38,952 nt of DNA, from positions 1 to 38,952 of IMG/VR virus record IMGVR_UViG_3300028794_000012; one strand, 5' to 3'. The position numbers and the translations under genes are program-made. The first letter of the stretch is position 1. Each line of letters starts with the position of its first letter. The notes below the pieces were generated by a model. That model did not search any database. It was not told the origin of the DNA and saw only the letters and a program-made list of their open reading frames with translations. Shown here in pieces: positions 18,001 through 25,404 of this stretch. The stretch comes from a virus.

Positions 18001-20235
18001 CCTGGTGCAGCAGCTCTTCTCGTGGTTGCTGCTGCACTTCGGATATTTGTCCCGGTTCTCGTGGCATTATCGGAAATGAGTTGGGGTGAGATTGCTAAGG
18101 GCTTGATCACGCTTGCGGCAGCGTTTGCTGTGATTGGTATTGCCGGTTTGCTTCTTACACCGGTTGTTCCGACACTGATCGGATTGGGTATTGCTATCAC
18201 GCTTCTCGGTGTTGGCATGCTCGCTGCCGGTGGGGGCATATTGGCGTTCTCACTTGCATTGACGGCATTGAGTGTCGCTGGGGCAGCAGGTACGGCCGCG
18301 ATTGTTGGAATCGTAACGGCACTGATCGGTCTTATTCCGAAGGTGATGGAAGGGATCGCTAAGGGCATCGAAGCCTTTGCGAAGACGATTGCTTCGGCAG
18401 CTCCGGCTATATTTAAGTCGATGAGCATTGTGATCTCGTCGATGCTGGACGCAATCGTCAAATTGGCGCCTAAAGTTATTGGCGCCCTCATTACTTTGAT
18501 TGCCGACTTCCTTTCCAGGCTGGCTGCTGCCACGCCGAAATTGGTTTCTGCTGGATTCAGAATGCTTCAGGGTCTTCTTACTGGCATCGCCAACAACATC
18601 GGCAAGGTAGTCACCACTGCAACAACAATCATCGTGAATTTCCTGAACGGTATCTCGAGGAACCAGGGTCGGATCATCGATTCTGGGGTCAAGTTGATCA
18701 TTTCCTTCATCAATGGGATGGCTAGCGCGATTCGTGGAAACTCTGCTGCACTGGGCAAAGCGGGAGCGAATCTAGCCACAGCGATCATCCAGGGTATGGC
18801 TCAGGGTCTCGCTGCAGGTGTTGGTCAGATTGCTCGAGAAGCTGCTAACGTGGCCAAGAGTGCTCTCAACGCGGCCAAGAGTGCGCTTGGGATTCATTCG
18901 CCCTCGAAGGAATTCGAGAAGATCGGAAAGTTCGTCAACGATGGATTCACCAAGGGTCTGCAAGGCACAAGTCGTCAGGGCATTATTGACGCATTCAACA
19001 CCCTTCGAGCGATGGTTAGCGATGCAGTAGCTTCATCGACAGCGGATATGAAGACCGCAAGAGAACGGCTTGAGAAGCTCACCAGTGCGCACCACAAGAA
19101 CGCGAAAGCAATCAAGGCTGCCCGGCTCGAGCTCGCTCAGGCAACTAGCGAACACAAGAAAGCGCTCGCGACCCGGAACCTCATGTATGGCAGCATGGTC
19201 AAAGAGCGTGAGCGGCTCAAGGATCTTGCATCTCAGTATGACAAGAATGCAGCTAAGCTCGAGAAGGCCAACCAATCACTGGCCGACGCAAAGAAGGTCC
19301 GAGATGACTTCGCAGCCAGCGTAAAGACCCAATTCTCCGACCTTCCGGAGATCGCTGCCGATACGAAGCTTGCCGACTACGTCGATGATCTGAAGGAACA
19401 GATTGTCAAGACGAAGGCATTCGCAGCCGTGCTTGCTAAGCTGCGCGCTTTGGGCCTCAACGACACCCTCTACAAAGAGCTCTTGGCCAAGGGTGTCGAC
19501 GCACTTCCGTTCGTTACGCAATTGCTGGATTCCGGCAAGCGTGGCGTGGATGAATTGAATGGTCTCGACAAGACCCTCGAGGAAACCGCCGGAAAGCTCG
19601 GCAATACTGCTTCATCGACGCTATATCAGGCTGCCGTAGATTCGGCCGCAGGTCTGGTGCGTGGTCTGCAACTCCAGCAGAAGGCGATCGAGAAGATCAT
19701 GGAAGCCATCGGAAACGCGATGGTCAAATCGATCAAGAAGCAGCTAGGGATCAAGTCTCCTTCCAAGGAGTTTGAGAAGATCGGACAGTTCGCTGCGCAA
19801 GGTCTTTCCGAAGGCCTATCGAACAGCTCCACCGCAATAAAGCGCTCTGCAGAGGGCATCGGTAAGGACGCGATTCTGGCACTTCAGAAGTCCATATCGG
19901 ATATGTCGGACATGGGCATCGGGAACATGGATCTGACACCCACCATCAGGCCTGTACTTGATCTGTCCGGGGTGAGGAGAGAAGCGGGAAACATGTCCGC
20001 GATGATCCCCAAACAGATTTCTGTGGGTACTACATACACTCAGGCTCGAAGTGCAATGCATGCTTGGGAAGCCAACCAGGCAGCACAAACTCAACCCGAT
20101 ATTCGTACGGACACGGTTGGTCGAGATGTGACGTTCATTCAAAACAACACGTCACCAAAGGCTATCTCGGCGGCCGAGGTATATCGTCAGACCAAGAATC
20201 AACTTTCCGTCGCGAAGGGAGCTCTGGCTAAATGA
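15091..20235 (+). CDS. Tape measure protein
   Basis: Protein of 1714 aa that sets tail length and is ejected into the host. The N-terminal part (to about 480) contains the tape-measure domain: QTILANTAAAGVGLKEVN, LNRYSDQTIYNFGQMAKNIGTFTAAGVDL, and SAMYQLSQAISAGRVSLEDWNSVVNAGMGG. A long hydrophobic middle (17101-18420) holds five repeats of about 57-60 aa, each with an S-W-x-E/D-x-A-K/Q-GL motif. Two copies of GIHSPSKEFEKIG / GIKSPSKEFEKIG (near 18889 and 19744) flank a coiled coil (19020-19320). ATG 15091 overlaps the preceding stop; an ATG at 15070 in the same frame lacks the ATGA junction. By the usual rule of 0.15 nm per residue, the tail would be about 250 nm long. Confidence 0.92.
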   Translation: MSGIETRVLQIRFDNAQFSAGISKTLADLKALNSGLKLEGAAKGLNEVSKAASKFSLGNLSSGLSNVTSKFSALSVVGVTALATITAKAVQAGATLIKSLTLQPLTSGFQEYETGLNAVQTILANTAAAGVGLKEVNATLLDLNRYSDQTIYNFGQMAKNIGTFTAAGVDLKTATASIKGIANLAALSGSNSEQASSAMYQLSQAISAGRVSLEDWNSVVNAGMGGTVFQRALAQNAEKMGTLSKGAVELKGKMKNVTIEGKSFRESITAKPGEESWLTSDVLTRTLSQFTGDLSNAALAAQGFNEQEIKAIQAQAKTAKNAATQVKTMTQLFGTLKEAAGSGWAQTWQLIFGDFEEAKKLFTSVNNTLGAFISSSANARNKVLGDWKEMGGRTVLIDAIGNAFKALVSVVKPIKDAFREIFPATTGAQLFNLTATLRAFTQTLILGSETADKVKRTFAGVFAIFGIGFEIVKQVAKMFVGLFSEVGKGSSGFLDLTAGIGDWLVSLHEAIVNGEGLTKFFTGLGKILAFPIKAIKVLAKLLASAFGGGSEGLANLQDRFAPLGALGNIIAIAWSKALGILDSVWSTFKEMAPGLSDAFTSLMDNITAAFSDGNFSKILDGINTGLFAALVLAFRKFTKGSLFGDVNVGEGFFESITGAFNNLTGTMKAMQAQLKAGTLLKIAAAIALLTVSVVALSMIDSDKLTKALSALTVMFGQLLVAMALFAKATAGAGLVRLPVMAAGLILIAIAIDILVVAVTALSKLSWEDLAKGLGGTLVLLGALVGVVRGMAGQSAGMVAAGAGLILIAAAIKILVSAVTDLSGLSWEEMAQGLIGTAALLASLALFSRFAGANAGGVLGGAGIILLAAGIKILASALKDISGLSWEELAQGLVGMAGGLLLIGAALILIPPTSLLSAAAVLVVATSLGLLATALGQMGGMTWIEIAKGLTVLAISLGIIAAAMILMTTALPGAAALLVVAAALRIFVPVLVALSEMSWGEIAKGLITLAAAFAVIGIAGLLLTPVVPTLIGLGIAITLLGVGMLAAGGGILAFSLALTALSVAGAAGTAAIVGIVTALIGLIPKVMEGIAKGIEAFAKTIASAAPAIFKSMSIVISSMLDAIVKLAPKVIGALITLIADFLSRLAAATPKLVSAGFRMLQGLLTGIANNIGKVVTTATTIIVNFLNGISRNQGRIIDSGVKLIISFINGMASAIRGNSAALGKAGANLATAIIQGMAQGLAAGVGQIAREAANVAKSALNAAKSALGIHSPSKEFEKIGKFVNDGFTKGLQGTSRQGIIDAFNTLRAMVSDAVASSTADMKTARERLEKLTSAHHKNAKAIKAARLELAQATSEHKKALATRNLMYGSMVKERERLKDLASQYDKNAAKLEKANQSLADAKKVRDDFAASVKTQFSDLPEIAADTKLADYVDDLKEQIVKTKAFAAVLAKLRALGLNDTLYKELLAKGVDALPFVTQLLDSGKRGVDELNGLDKTLEETAGKLGNTASSTLYQAAVDSAAGLVRGLQLQQKAIEKIMEAIGNAMVKSIKKQLGIKSPSKEFEKIGQFAAQGLSEGLSNSSTAIKRSAEGIGKDAILALQKSISDMSDMGIGNMDLTPTIRPVLDLSGVRREAGNMSAMIPKQISVGTTYTQARSAMHAWEANQAAQTQPDIRTDTVGRDVTFIQNNTSPKAISAAEVYRQTKNQLSVAKGALAK
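17281..18240 (+). repeat. Tandem repeats inside the tape measure gene
   Basis: Five degenerate repeats of about 170-180 bases. Each encodes a hydrophobic helix, then LSKLSWEDLAKGL or a relative: LSGLSWEEMAQGL, ISGLSWEELAQGL, MGGMTWIEIAKGL, LSEMSWGEIAKGL. The Trp codons lie near 17385, 17565, 17742, 17913 and 18082. Repeats of this kind are common in tape measure proteins and can change tail length by gain or loss of a unit. Confidence 0.7.
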
Positions 20236-21056
20236 CACTCGAAATGCTCGAAGTAAGAACCAGTCAGGGTGGTCTCCTTAGTCTTCCTCTGATCGACCCA
20301 ACTCTCGGGTTTGTCATTGAGAATATCGAAGGACTGGATCCTGTGAAGGCAACTCTCGTGTCTTCCAGCTTTGCACAGCAGGACGGTGCACAGTACCAGT
20401 CCAGTCGACGGGAAGCTCGCAACATCAAAGTCACGTTGGGATTATATCCTGACTGGACCGTCGATGACGTCCGGGAACTCCGCAAGCGTCTGTACGCGTT
20501 CTTCATGCCGAAGACGGAGGCCAAGCTGTCGTTTTACCACGCAGACGGCCTCAATGTGGATATTTCGGGCCGAATTGAGTCCTGCGAAAGTGTGCTCTTC
20601 AGTCAAGAGCCGGCCGTTGATGTGTCGTTGATGTGCTTCGATCCGGACTTTGTTGATCCGGACTTGGTAACTGTCTCCGCAAACACAACGGCCGGCTCGA
20701 CGGAAGTCACGGTCGATTACGTAGGCACGGTTGATACTGGAATCGTGTTCAAGCTGAATGTGAACCGGTCACTTTCTGAATTCACCATTTATCATCAGGC
20801 GGCTGATGGATCTCTCAGAACCATGGACTTCGCAGCATCATTGATTTCTGGCGATGTGGTGACTATCAGCACGATTCCAGGCTCGAAGTTTGCAACATTA
20901 ACTCGAGACGCAGTGGACAGTTCAATTCTCTACGCAGTGTCGCCACATGCGAGTTGGATTGCCCTCATGACCGGTGTCAATCAGCTTCGTGTCTACGCGA
21001 CGGGAGCTGCAATCCCATACACGATCGACTACATGAACCGATATGGAGGCTTGTGA
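20232..21056 (+). CDS. Distal tail protein (Dit-like)
   Basis: Protein of 274 aa. FVIENIEGLDPVKATLVSSSFAQQDGAQYQSSRREARNIKVTLGL, then WTVDDVRELRKRLYAFFMPK and ISGRIESCESVLFSQEPAVDVSLMCFDPDF are typical of Dit N-terminal domains, which form the hub at the tail tip. A beta-rich C-terminal half (about 150-274), with VFKLNVNRSLSEFTIYHQAADGS, may be a carbohydrate-binding-like domain. ATG 20232 overlaps the tape measure stop by 4 bases. It lies directly after the tape measure, the usual place. Confidence 0.83.
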   Translation: MTLEMLEVRTSQGGLLSLPLIDPTLGFVIENIEGLDPVKATLVSSSFAQQDGAQYQSSRREARNIKVTLGLYPDWTVDDVRELRKRLYAFFMPKTEAKLSFYHADGLNVDISGRIESCESVLFSQEPAVDVSLMCFDPDFVDPDLVTVSANTTAGSTEVTVDYVGTVDTGIVFKLNVNRSLSEFTIYHQAADGSLRTMDFAASLISGDVVTISTIPGSKFATLTRDAVDSSILYAVSPHASWIALMTGVNQLRVYATGAAIPYTIDYMNRYGGL

Positions 21057-22219
21057 TGGACGTTTACATTCTCGACAGCCTCCTACGTCGGACCGTGATC
21101 GTGGACAAGTACCTGTCGTTCATTTGGACTGAAAGATATGCTTCCTATGGCGACTTCGAACTACAGTTGATCTCGACCCCGGACTATCGGCGCTTGTTCA
21201 TCACCGGCACTTTATTGGCGTGCACCGAATCAAATTACGTCATGCAGGTGTCGACTGTCGAGAATACTACGGACGCCGAAGGTAAGACCACGCTGAAACT
21301 CACGGGTGTTTCTCTGGAAGCCATGCTTGATGATCGGGTGGCAAAGGATGTGCTGGACGATCTGACGGACGCACCGGTATGGACGATCACTCTACCGCCG
21401 GCAGATGTTGCTCGAAAGATCTTCCATGACGTGTGCGTCACTGGTATACTTGATGTCGGTGACATAATTCCCTTCGTCATCGAAGACACATTCATGCCCG
21501 AAGACACCATTCCAGAACCCATCGATCCAATCACGGTCGAGCTGGAACCCCAGAGCGTCTATGCCGCAGTCAAGGATATTTGCGACCAATGGACTCTGGG
21601 GTTCCGGCTCCTCCGGAACGGTGACACTTCTCAGCTATATTTCGAGATTTACTCGGGAAGTGATCGCACAACAAGTCAGTCGGCCTTGGGTGCTATCGTT
21701 TTCTCGCCCGAGCTGGACACCTTGCAAAACACCAGCGAGTTGACATCCATAGCCAACTACAAAAATGTGGCATATGTCTTCTCTCCGGCCGGTTACGAAG
21801 TGGTATATCCTCAGGATGTCATTCCTGAAACTGCTGGCTTCGAACGTCATGTTCTGATGGTTCGTGCCGACGATATCACTACGGACAACCCGGATGTTTC
21901 GGCTGCGCTTATCCAGCGTGGGAATCAGGAACTAGCAAAACAAAGAAGCTTCTCCGCTTTTGACGGGGAAATCAATCCGAATAGCCAGTACAAATACGGC
22001 GTGCATTACAACCTTGGTGACTTGGTTGAGATGCGTAATATCGATGGTGAGACAAACCTCATGCGAGTCACGGAACAGATCTTTGTTTCCGACCCTGAGG
22101 GTGAGCGGTCATACCCGACATTGGCCAAAAACATATTCATCGATACCGGTTCGTGGCTCTCGTGGGAATCCAACCAGGTTTGGGCGGAGTTTACTACTGA
22201 ACACTGGGCAGAACTATAA
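21056..22219 (+). CDS. Tail-tip protein, ReqiPepy6 Gp37-like
   Basis: Protein of 387 aa like the ReqiPepy6 Gp37 family of siphoviruses. MDVYILDSLLRRTVIVDKYLSFIWTERYASYGDFEL, then GVSLEAMLDDRVAK, SVYAAVKDICDQWTLGFRL, ELTSIANYKNVAYVFSP, and NLGDLVEMRN with a final WLSWESNQVWAEFTTEHWAEL are characteristic. It is probably the baseplate or tail-hub protein. GGAGG (21045-21049) precedes ATG 21056, whose A is shared with the stop of the preceding gene. The family is named from a Rhodococcus equi phage and points to an actinobacterial host. Confidence 0.83.
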   Translation: MDVYILDSLLRRTVIVDKYLSFIWTERYASYGDFELQLISTPDYRRLFITGTLLACTESNYVMQVSTVENTTDAEGKTTLKLTGVSLEAMLDDRVAKDVLDDLTDAPVWTITLPPADVARKIFHDVCVTGILDVGDIIPFVIEDTFMPEDTIPEPIDPITVELEPQSVYAAVKDICDQWTLGFRLLRNGDTSQLYFEIYSGSDRTTSQSALGAIVFSPELDTLQNTSELTSIANYKNVAYVFSPAGYEVVYPQDVIPETAGFERHVLMVRADDITTDNPDVSAALIQRGNQELAKQRSFSAFDGEINPNSQYKYGVHYNLGDLVEMRNIDGETNLMRVTEQIFVSDPEGERSYPTLAKNIFIDTGSWLSWESNQVWAEFTTEHWAEL

Positions 22220-22239
22220 ACAGCGAAGGAGGCTAGACA

Positions 22240-22479
22240 GTGGCTGTAGGCGATGCTGCTACGGCGGCAGGATATCCGCTTGTTCCGGACACAGGCGAAG
22301 AAGGCCGAGTTCGCTGGGGGGCTCGCGAGATCAACCGAACTCGAGACATCATCGCGGGTGTGCTTGGAGCTATTCCGGTCGGGAAGGCTGCGTACCGTAC
22401 CGCTGCGGGAATCACTTCCGGAACCTCGGATCCCACCGGTGGGAACGACGGCGATATCTACTTCAAAATTTTGCTGTAG
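22240..22479 (+). CDS. Small minor tail-region protein, unknown
   Basis: Protein of 79 aa starting at GTG 22240, with AAGGAGG upstream (22226-22232). It contains AATAAGYPLVPDTGEEGRVRWGAREINRTRDIIAGVLGAIPVG and ends with TGGNDGDIYFKIL. The Gly-rich DGDIYFKIL end looks like the end of phage fibre proteins that carry repeated DG-x-IYFK motifs. I do not recognise a family. It probably encodes a small tail component, given its place between Gp37-like and fibronectin-type genes. Confidence 0.6.
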   Translation: MAVGDAATAAGYPLVPDTGEEGRVRWGAREINRTRDIIAGVLGAIPVGKAAYRTAAGITSGTSDPTGGNDGDIYFKILL

Positions 22480-22488
22480 GAGGCTGCC

Positions 22489-23472
22489 GTGACCGATTAC
22501 CTCAAGCCCACGGGTTCCTCCGGGACGATGATGATTCGGGACACGGGCACTCGAGTCGAGTTCTGGCTAAAGGCTGGTTCCGCGACGTTCAACCACTCTC
22601 TTGGGTGGGGATTCACCGTCAATGGAGTTACGGACAATTCCAATACGTTCGACTTCAAGTCCGGTGGCGCTTGGCAGATGCTCCGATCGTGGGCTGTCAG
22701 CAGTACTCAGACGGTATATTTTCGTCTGCAGGACAGCGGCACGAGTGGTCTTGGTGGGCCGACCGTCCATCAAATCAATATCGATCGAGCAACTGCGCCA
22801 GGAAAGCCAAGCACGCCAAATGCTACGCTGATCACGTCCACTTCAGTCTTCATATCCTTCTCGGATGGTGACAATGGTGGAGCTGCGATCGACTCGAGAC
22901 AAATTGGTAGGTCTCTAACCAACGCAGGTCCTACCACGATCGTTTCGTCGGATGGGTCAACGTCCATCACCGGCTTGACACCAGGTACCAAGTACTATTT
23001 CTGGGCCAGGTGTCACAACGCAAAGGGCTATGGCGGATGGTCTGATCAAAAGATCGTCAACACCCTTGAGACGCCCTCGGTTCCTGGTTTGGTGAGCCTT
23101 AGCCAGATCACTCAGGTATCGATGGTCGCCTCGTTTACGGACGCCGACTCGGGGAGTTCTCCCATTCTCGAGCGACAGATCGGGTACAGCACGACCACAG
23201 TGACACCACCCACGGTTACGGTCGGATATACGGGCCCAACCACAGTTACAGGGCTCTTGCCTGGAACCAAATACTATTGGCGCTCGAGGACAAGAAACTC
23301 GGTGGGTTGGAGTGCCTGGTCCGCTACAACCACAGCAACGACGATTGCAGGAGCATTTGTCAAAGTCAGCGGAGTGTGGAAGCCCGCAGTTCCATACGTC
23401 AAAGTGGCCGGCGTGTGGAAAGTTGCTCGTCCTTGGGGACGTCAATACGGATATTGGGAGGAGTCAATATGA
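22489..23472 (+). CDS. Minor tail protein with two fibronectin type III-like domains
   Basis: Protein of 327 aa. The N-terminal about 95 residues form a beta-rich domain with GTRVEFWLKAGSATFNHSLGWGFTVNG. Two fibronectin type III-like domains follow (about 103-193 and 195-283), each ending with a GLTPGTKYYFWAR or GLLPGTKYYWRSR strand and then N-x-x-G-x-GGWS or NSVGWSAWS. The C-terminus has two short repeats, VKVSGVWKPAVPY and VKVAGVWKVARPW, seen at the end of many actinophage tail proteins. GTG 22489 has AGGAGG (22479-22484) just upstream. It probably takes part in host binding. Confidence 0.82.
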   Translation: MTDYLKPTGSSGTMMIRDTGTRVEFWLKAGSATFNHSLGWGFTVNGVTDNSNTFDFKSGGAWQMLRSWAVSSTQTVYFRLQDSGTSGLGGPTVHQINIDRATAPGKPSTPNATLITSTSVFISFSDGDNGGAAIDSRQIGRSLTNAGPTTIVSSDGSTSITGLTPGTKYYFWARCHNAKGYGGWSDQKIVNTLETPSVPGLVSLSQITQVSMVASFTDADSGSSPILERQIGYSTTTVTPPTVTVGYTGPTTVTGLLPGTKYYWRSRTRNSVGWSAWSATTTATTIAGAFVKVSGVWKPAVPYVKVAGVWKVARPWGRQYGYWEESI

Positions 23473-23759
23473 TCGAAGGAATCCCAATCGCAGACTTGAC
23501 CGCGCCAACACTCGTAGGTCTTGCCGTCGTGATGGTGTTCCTGGGTCTGCTCGTTCCGAGACGTTTCTATCGAGACAAGGTCGAGGAGTGTGAGCGATGG
23601 CACGCCGCTTTCGAAGTTCAGCGAGATCGGGCAAACAAATCTGACGAACAGGTCGATGAGATGCTCGAAGTCTCCAAGACCACTCATGCAATCGTTGTCG
23701 CGCTCTTCGGAGCCAGCGAATCGGGACAGCGATCGGGGGATTCAAGTGTGGCCTCGTAG
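23469..23759 (+). CDS. Small membrane protein with coiled coil
   Basis: Protein of 96 aa with one membrane segment at about 12-30 (APTLVGLAVVMVFLGLLVP) followed by a charged helix (about 34-70) containing RDKVEECERWHAAFEVQRDRANKSDEQVDEML. It lies just upstream of the holin genes and overlaps the next gene. It may be a lysis accessory protein or a second holin-like protein, but nothing in the sequence proves it. ATG 23469 overlaps the preceding stop. Confidence 0.7.
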   Translation: MIEGIPIADLTAPTLVGLAVVMVFLGLLVPRRFYRDKVEECERWHAAFEVQRDRANKSDEQVDEMLEVSKTTHAIVVALFGASESGQRSGDSSVAS

Positions 23760-23928
23760 AAGGAAGAAAGATGAGTCCAAGAAAGCCCTGAAAGAATCGG
23801 TCGAGGAATTGAAAAAGACAGAAGCAAAAGAGCCGGAGGTATCCGAGGTGAGTAGAGCCTTTCGGGTTATCAGAGAGCGAAATCATTTCGCTGAAGATTT
23901 GAGAAGCATTATGGGTGGATCGCATTGA
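23746..23928 (+). CDS. Small charged protein with NHFAE motif
   Basis: Protein of 60 aa starting at GTG 23746: MWPRRRKKDESKKAL, a Glu/Lys helix, then SRAFRVIRERNHFAEDLRSIMGG. Small proteins with a W-x-RR-KK-DE start and an RERNHFAE end are known to me from the lysis regions of actinobacterial phages, without a function. It overlaps the preceding gene by 14 bases and its stop overlaps the next start. A GGGGG stretch (23736-23740) is the only ribosome site. Confidence 0.62.
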   Translation: MWPRRRKKDESKKALKESVEELKKTEAKEPEVSEVSRAFRVIRERNHFAEDLRSIMGGSH

Positions 23929-24245
23929 GCATCGAAGAAGCAATGCACTGGTCTCGTGTGCTTCTCGTCATCACAGCGATTTGCACGTCCTCGTTTCCGA
24001 TTCTTTATTTGTTCTCGCCCTGGTACAAATCTGCGCTAGGGCGCGCATCGATGTTGCAGTCCGCAAGTTTGGCGTTGGCTTTGAATCTCTCAGTTTTTTT
24101 GACATTTAGGCCAGTCAAGAACTTGTGGTTTCTGCTTTGGCTAAATTTCGGAATTCTTAGTTTGATAGCCATCGCATCGGCAACACTCACGCTGTCTCTA
24201 TGGAGACTGAATTACAGAAACAAGAAGGAGAAAGAAGATGCCTGA
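23925..24245 (+). CDS. Multi-pass membrane protein near the holin
   Basis: Protein of 106 aa from a TTG start at 23925 that overlaps the preceding stop. It has three hydrophobic segments: about 10-30 (SRVLLVITAICTSSFPILYL), 44-62 (LQSASLALALNLSVFLTF) and 66-91 (LWFLLWLNFGILSLIAIASATLTLSL), followed by a short basic end (NYRNKKEKED). Its size, topology and position before the Dp-1-type holin suggest a lysis accessory or second holin. No family name can be given. Confidence 0.65.
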   Translation: MSIEEAMHWSRVLLVITAICTSSFPILYLFSPWYKSALGRASMLQSASLALALNLSVFLTFRPVKNLWFLLWLNFGILSLIAIASATLTLSLWRLNYRNKKEKEDA

Positions 24246-24597
24246 GAAGACGAGTACTGACTACATTCTGCCCAGCAAGGTCTACGATGTTCTGAAGAAA
24301 ACCACGACCGTAGTGCTCCCGGGACTCGGGTCGCTATATCTTGCGCTGGCTCAGATCTGGGGTCTTCCAGCTGCGGACAAGGTCACGGGGACCATTGTGG
24401 CGGTGAATTTGTTCTTGGGGTTGCTGCTCGCTTTCGGATCGGCATCGTACAACAACAGCGAATCGAAGTATGCCGGGACGGTTTCCGTCGACACCAATCC
24501 GGCGGGTAATCCACGTGCGGTATATTCTCTGAACGAGGATCCGACCGAAGTGGATCTCGGCAAGGAAGTCATCTTCAAGGTGGTCAAGCCCGAGTAA
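24238..24597 (+). CDS. Holin, Dp-1 type
   Basis: Protein of 119 aa: ILPSKVYDVLKKTTTVVLPGLGSLYLALAQIWGLPAADKVTGTIVAVNLFLGLLLAFGSASYNNSE matches the phage Dp-1 holin family, with two membrane segments at about 24-43 and 50-68. A hydrophilic C-terminal tail follows. It should form membrane lesions that release the endolysin. It overlaps the preceding gene by 8 bases and has a clear ribosome site (AGAAGGAGAAAG). The endolysin gene is not next to it but at 998. The stop is followed directly by the first cassette promoter. Confidence 0.8.
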   Translation: MPEKTSTDYILPSKVYDVLKKTTTVVLPGLGSLYLALAQIWGLPAADKVTGTIVAVNLFLGLLLAFGSASYNNSESKYAGTVSVDTNPAGNPRAVYSLNEDPTEVDLGKEVIFKVVKPE

Positions 24598-24598
24598 G

Positions 24599-24630
24599 TC
24601 GCGAACATTACTTCTCCTATAATGAGACCC
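24599..24630 (+). promoter_or_regulatory. Cassette promoter P1
   Basis: TCGC at 24599-24602, TTAC at 24608-24611, TATAAT at 24618-24623 followed by GAGACCCC. The distance from TCGC to TATAAT is exactly 15 bases, as in the five other promoters of this family. It starts 2 bases after the holin stop. TTCTCCT (24612-24618) can pair with AGGAGAA (24637-24643), the ribosome site of the next gene. Confidence 0.75.
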
Positions 24631-24646
24631 CAATAAAGGAGAACCC

Positions 24647-24934
24647 ATGTTCACCTCGAAGACACCGATCGAACCAACGGCGCTAGACCACATCATCGAT
24701 GACCTGCTGACCGACATGCAAGCGTATCCACGCGACTCTGATGAGTACGCCAAGATGGCTGCCCAGTTCGTCAAGTTGTATCCTCTGAAAGACGCTGAGC
24801 GTCCAAAGACGATATCACCTGACGTTCTGGCAACCGTCGCGGCCAACCTCCTCGGAATCGCTGCGATTCTCTACCATGAACGCGCAGGTATCGTGACGAG
24901 TAAAGCCCTCGGCTTCGTACTGAAGCTTCGCTGA
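24647..24934 (+). CDS. Small conserved phage protein (cassette 1)
   Basis: Protein of 95 aa. An N-terminal helical part (LDHIIDDLLTDMQAYPRDSDEYAKMAAQFVKLYPL) is followed by ISPDVLATVAANLLGIAAILYHERAGIVTSKALGFVLKLR, with a short hydrophobic segment at about 60-76. This end (NLLGI-x-x-IL-x-HE, VTSKAL) is familiar from actinophage proteins of unknown function. The gene is 23 bases after the P1 -10 box and is followed by a long hairpin (24956-25009). It is one of five single-gene cassettes in this region. Confidence 0.78.
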   Translation: MFTSKTPIEPTALDHIIDDLLTDMQAYPRDSDEYAKMAAQFVKLYPLKDAERPKTISPDVLATVAANLLGIAAILYHERAGIVTSKALGFVLKLR

Positions 24935-24955
24935 ACTACCGACCCCCACGGATAT

Positions 24956-25009
24956 CTAAACACAGACGCTGTGTAAGCCCACCATAACTTACACGGCGTC
25001 TGTGTTTAG
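24956..25009 (+). terminator. Long hairpin, probable terminator
   Basis: Inverted repeat of 22 bases on each side (24956-24977 and 24988-25009) with a loop of 10 bases (CCCACCATAA). The only mismatch becomes a G-U pair in RNA. It has no long T run after the stem, so it is not a classic terminator, but its position 21 bases after a gene end and before the next promoter suggests termination or RNA protection. Its arms differ from those of the other four hairpins of the region. Confidence 0.6.
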
Positions 25010-25035
25010 CCAAAATGACATGGGTTATAAAATTT

Positions 25036-25078
25036 TGGTTGATCCTCGCAAAGAATACTGGGGCTATAATGAGACCCC
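25036..25078 (+). promoter_or_regulatory. Cassette promoter P2 with upstream pairing arm
   Basis: TCGC at 25046-25049 and TATAAT at 25065-25070, 15 bases apart, with AATAC in place of TTAC, and GAGACCCC after it. TGGTTGATCCT at 25036-25046 can pair with AGGAGAAACCA at 25085-25095 (9 of 11 pairs), which covers the ribosome site and the first base of the ATG of the next gene. Confidence 0.75.
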
Positions 25079-25094
25079 CTACTAAGGAGAAACC

Positions 25095-25364
25095 ATGAAC
25101 CGAAAGTTCAGGAACCTGATCGCCCAGACCAAAGAATACATCCACGAAAACCCGCTCGACGCCACGCTCTACGGATTCGCTATAATAGTCGGATCGATTG
25201 CCGTTTACCAACTCAACAAGAACAATGAGAAAAGTGAAACGGAAACGACCCTATTCATGAGCGAAACCGTTGGACGTCACATGTTCGACACCGGAGAATC
25301 GTACTTATTTGAAACGCCTCTGGGAGATCTGATCCTAACCCCAGTTCCAAAAGTATCCGAGTAA
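25095..25364 (+). CDS. Small membrane protein (cassette 2)
   Basis: Protein of 89 aa with a basic N-terminal helix (about 1-20), one membrane segment at about 23-40 (ATLYGFAIIVGSIAVYQL) and an acidic/Thr-rich C-terminus of about 45 residues. A strong ribosome site (AAGGAGA) and promoter P2 precede it, and a hairpin follows 10 bases after the stop. No family is recognised. Its single-promoter, single-gene arrangement suggests expression apart from the surrounding operon. Confidence 0.78.
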   Translation: MNRKFRNLIAQTKEYIHENPLDATLYGFAIIVGSIAVYQLNKNNEKSETETTLFMSETVGRHMFDTGESYLFETPLGDLILTPVPKVSE

Positions 25365-25373
25365 TCTCAATAG

Positions 25374-25404
25374 CCTAATACCCCAACACGGTATTTAGGT
25401 TTTC
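25374..25404 (+). terminator. Terminator hairpin A
   Basis: Arms CCTAATACC (25374-25382) and GGTATTTAGG (25390-25399), with one bulged A, around a CCAACAC loop, followed by TTTTC. This is the first of four related hairpins that end single-gene cassettes. Confidence 0.72.

Noticed and set aside
17238-18533. Long minus-strand open frame of about 430 codons inside the tape measure gene
   Set aside because: It has the Ala/Ile/Pro-rich composition expected from the reverse of hydrophobic helix codons, no ribosome site, and lies fully opposite a strong gene.
25014-25035. ACATGGGTTATAA, similar to part of promoter P3
   Set aside because: It lacks the TCGC and TATAAT spacing of the six promoters; it may be a degenerate copy but cannot be called a promoter.
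25177-25190. TATAAT inside the gene at 25095
   Set aside because: TCGC lies directly against the box instead of 15 bases away, there is no TTAC, and no gene start follows.
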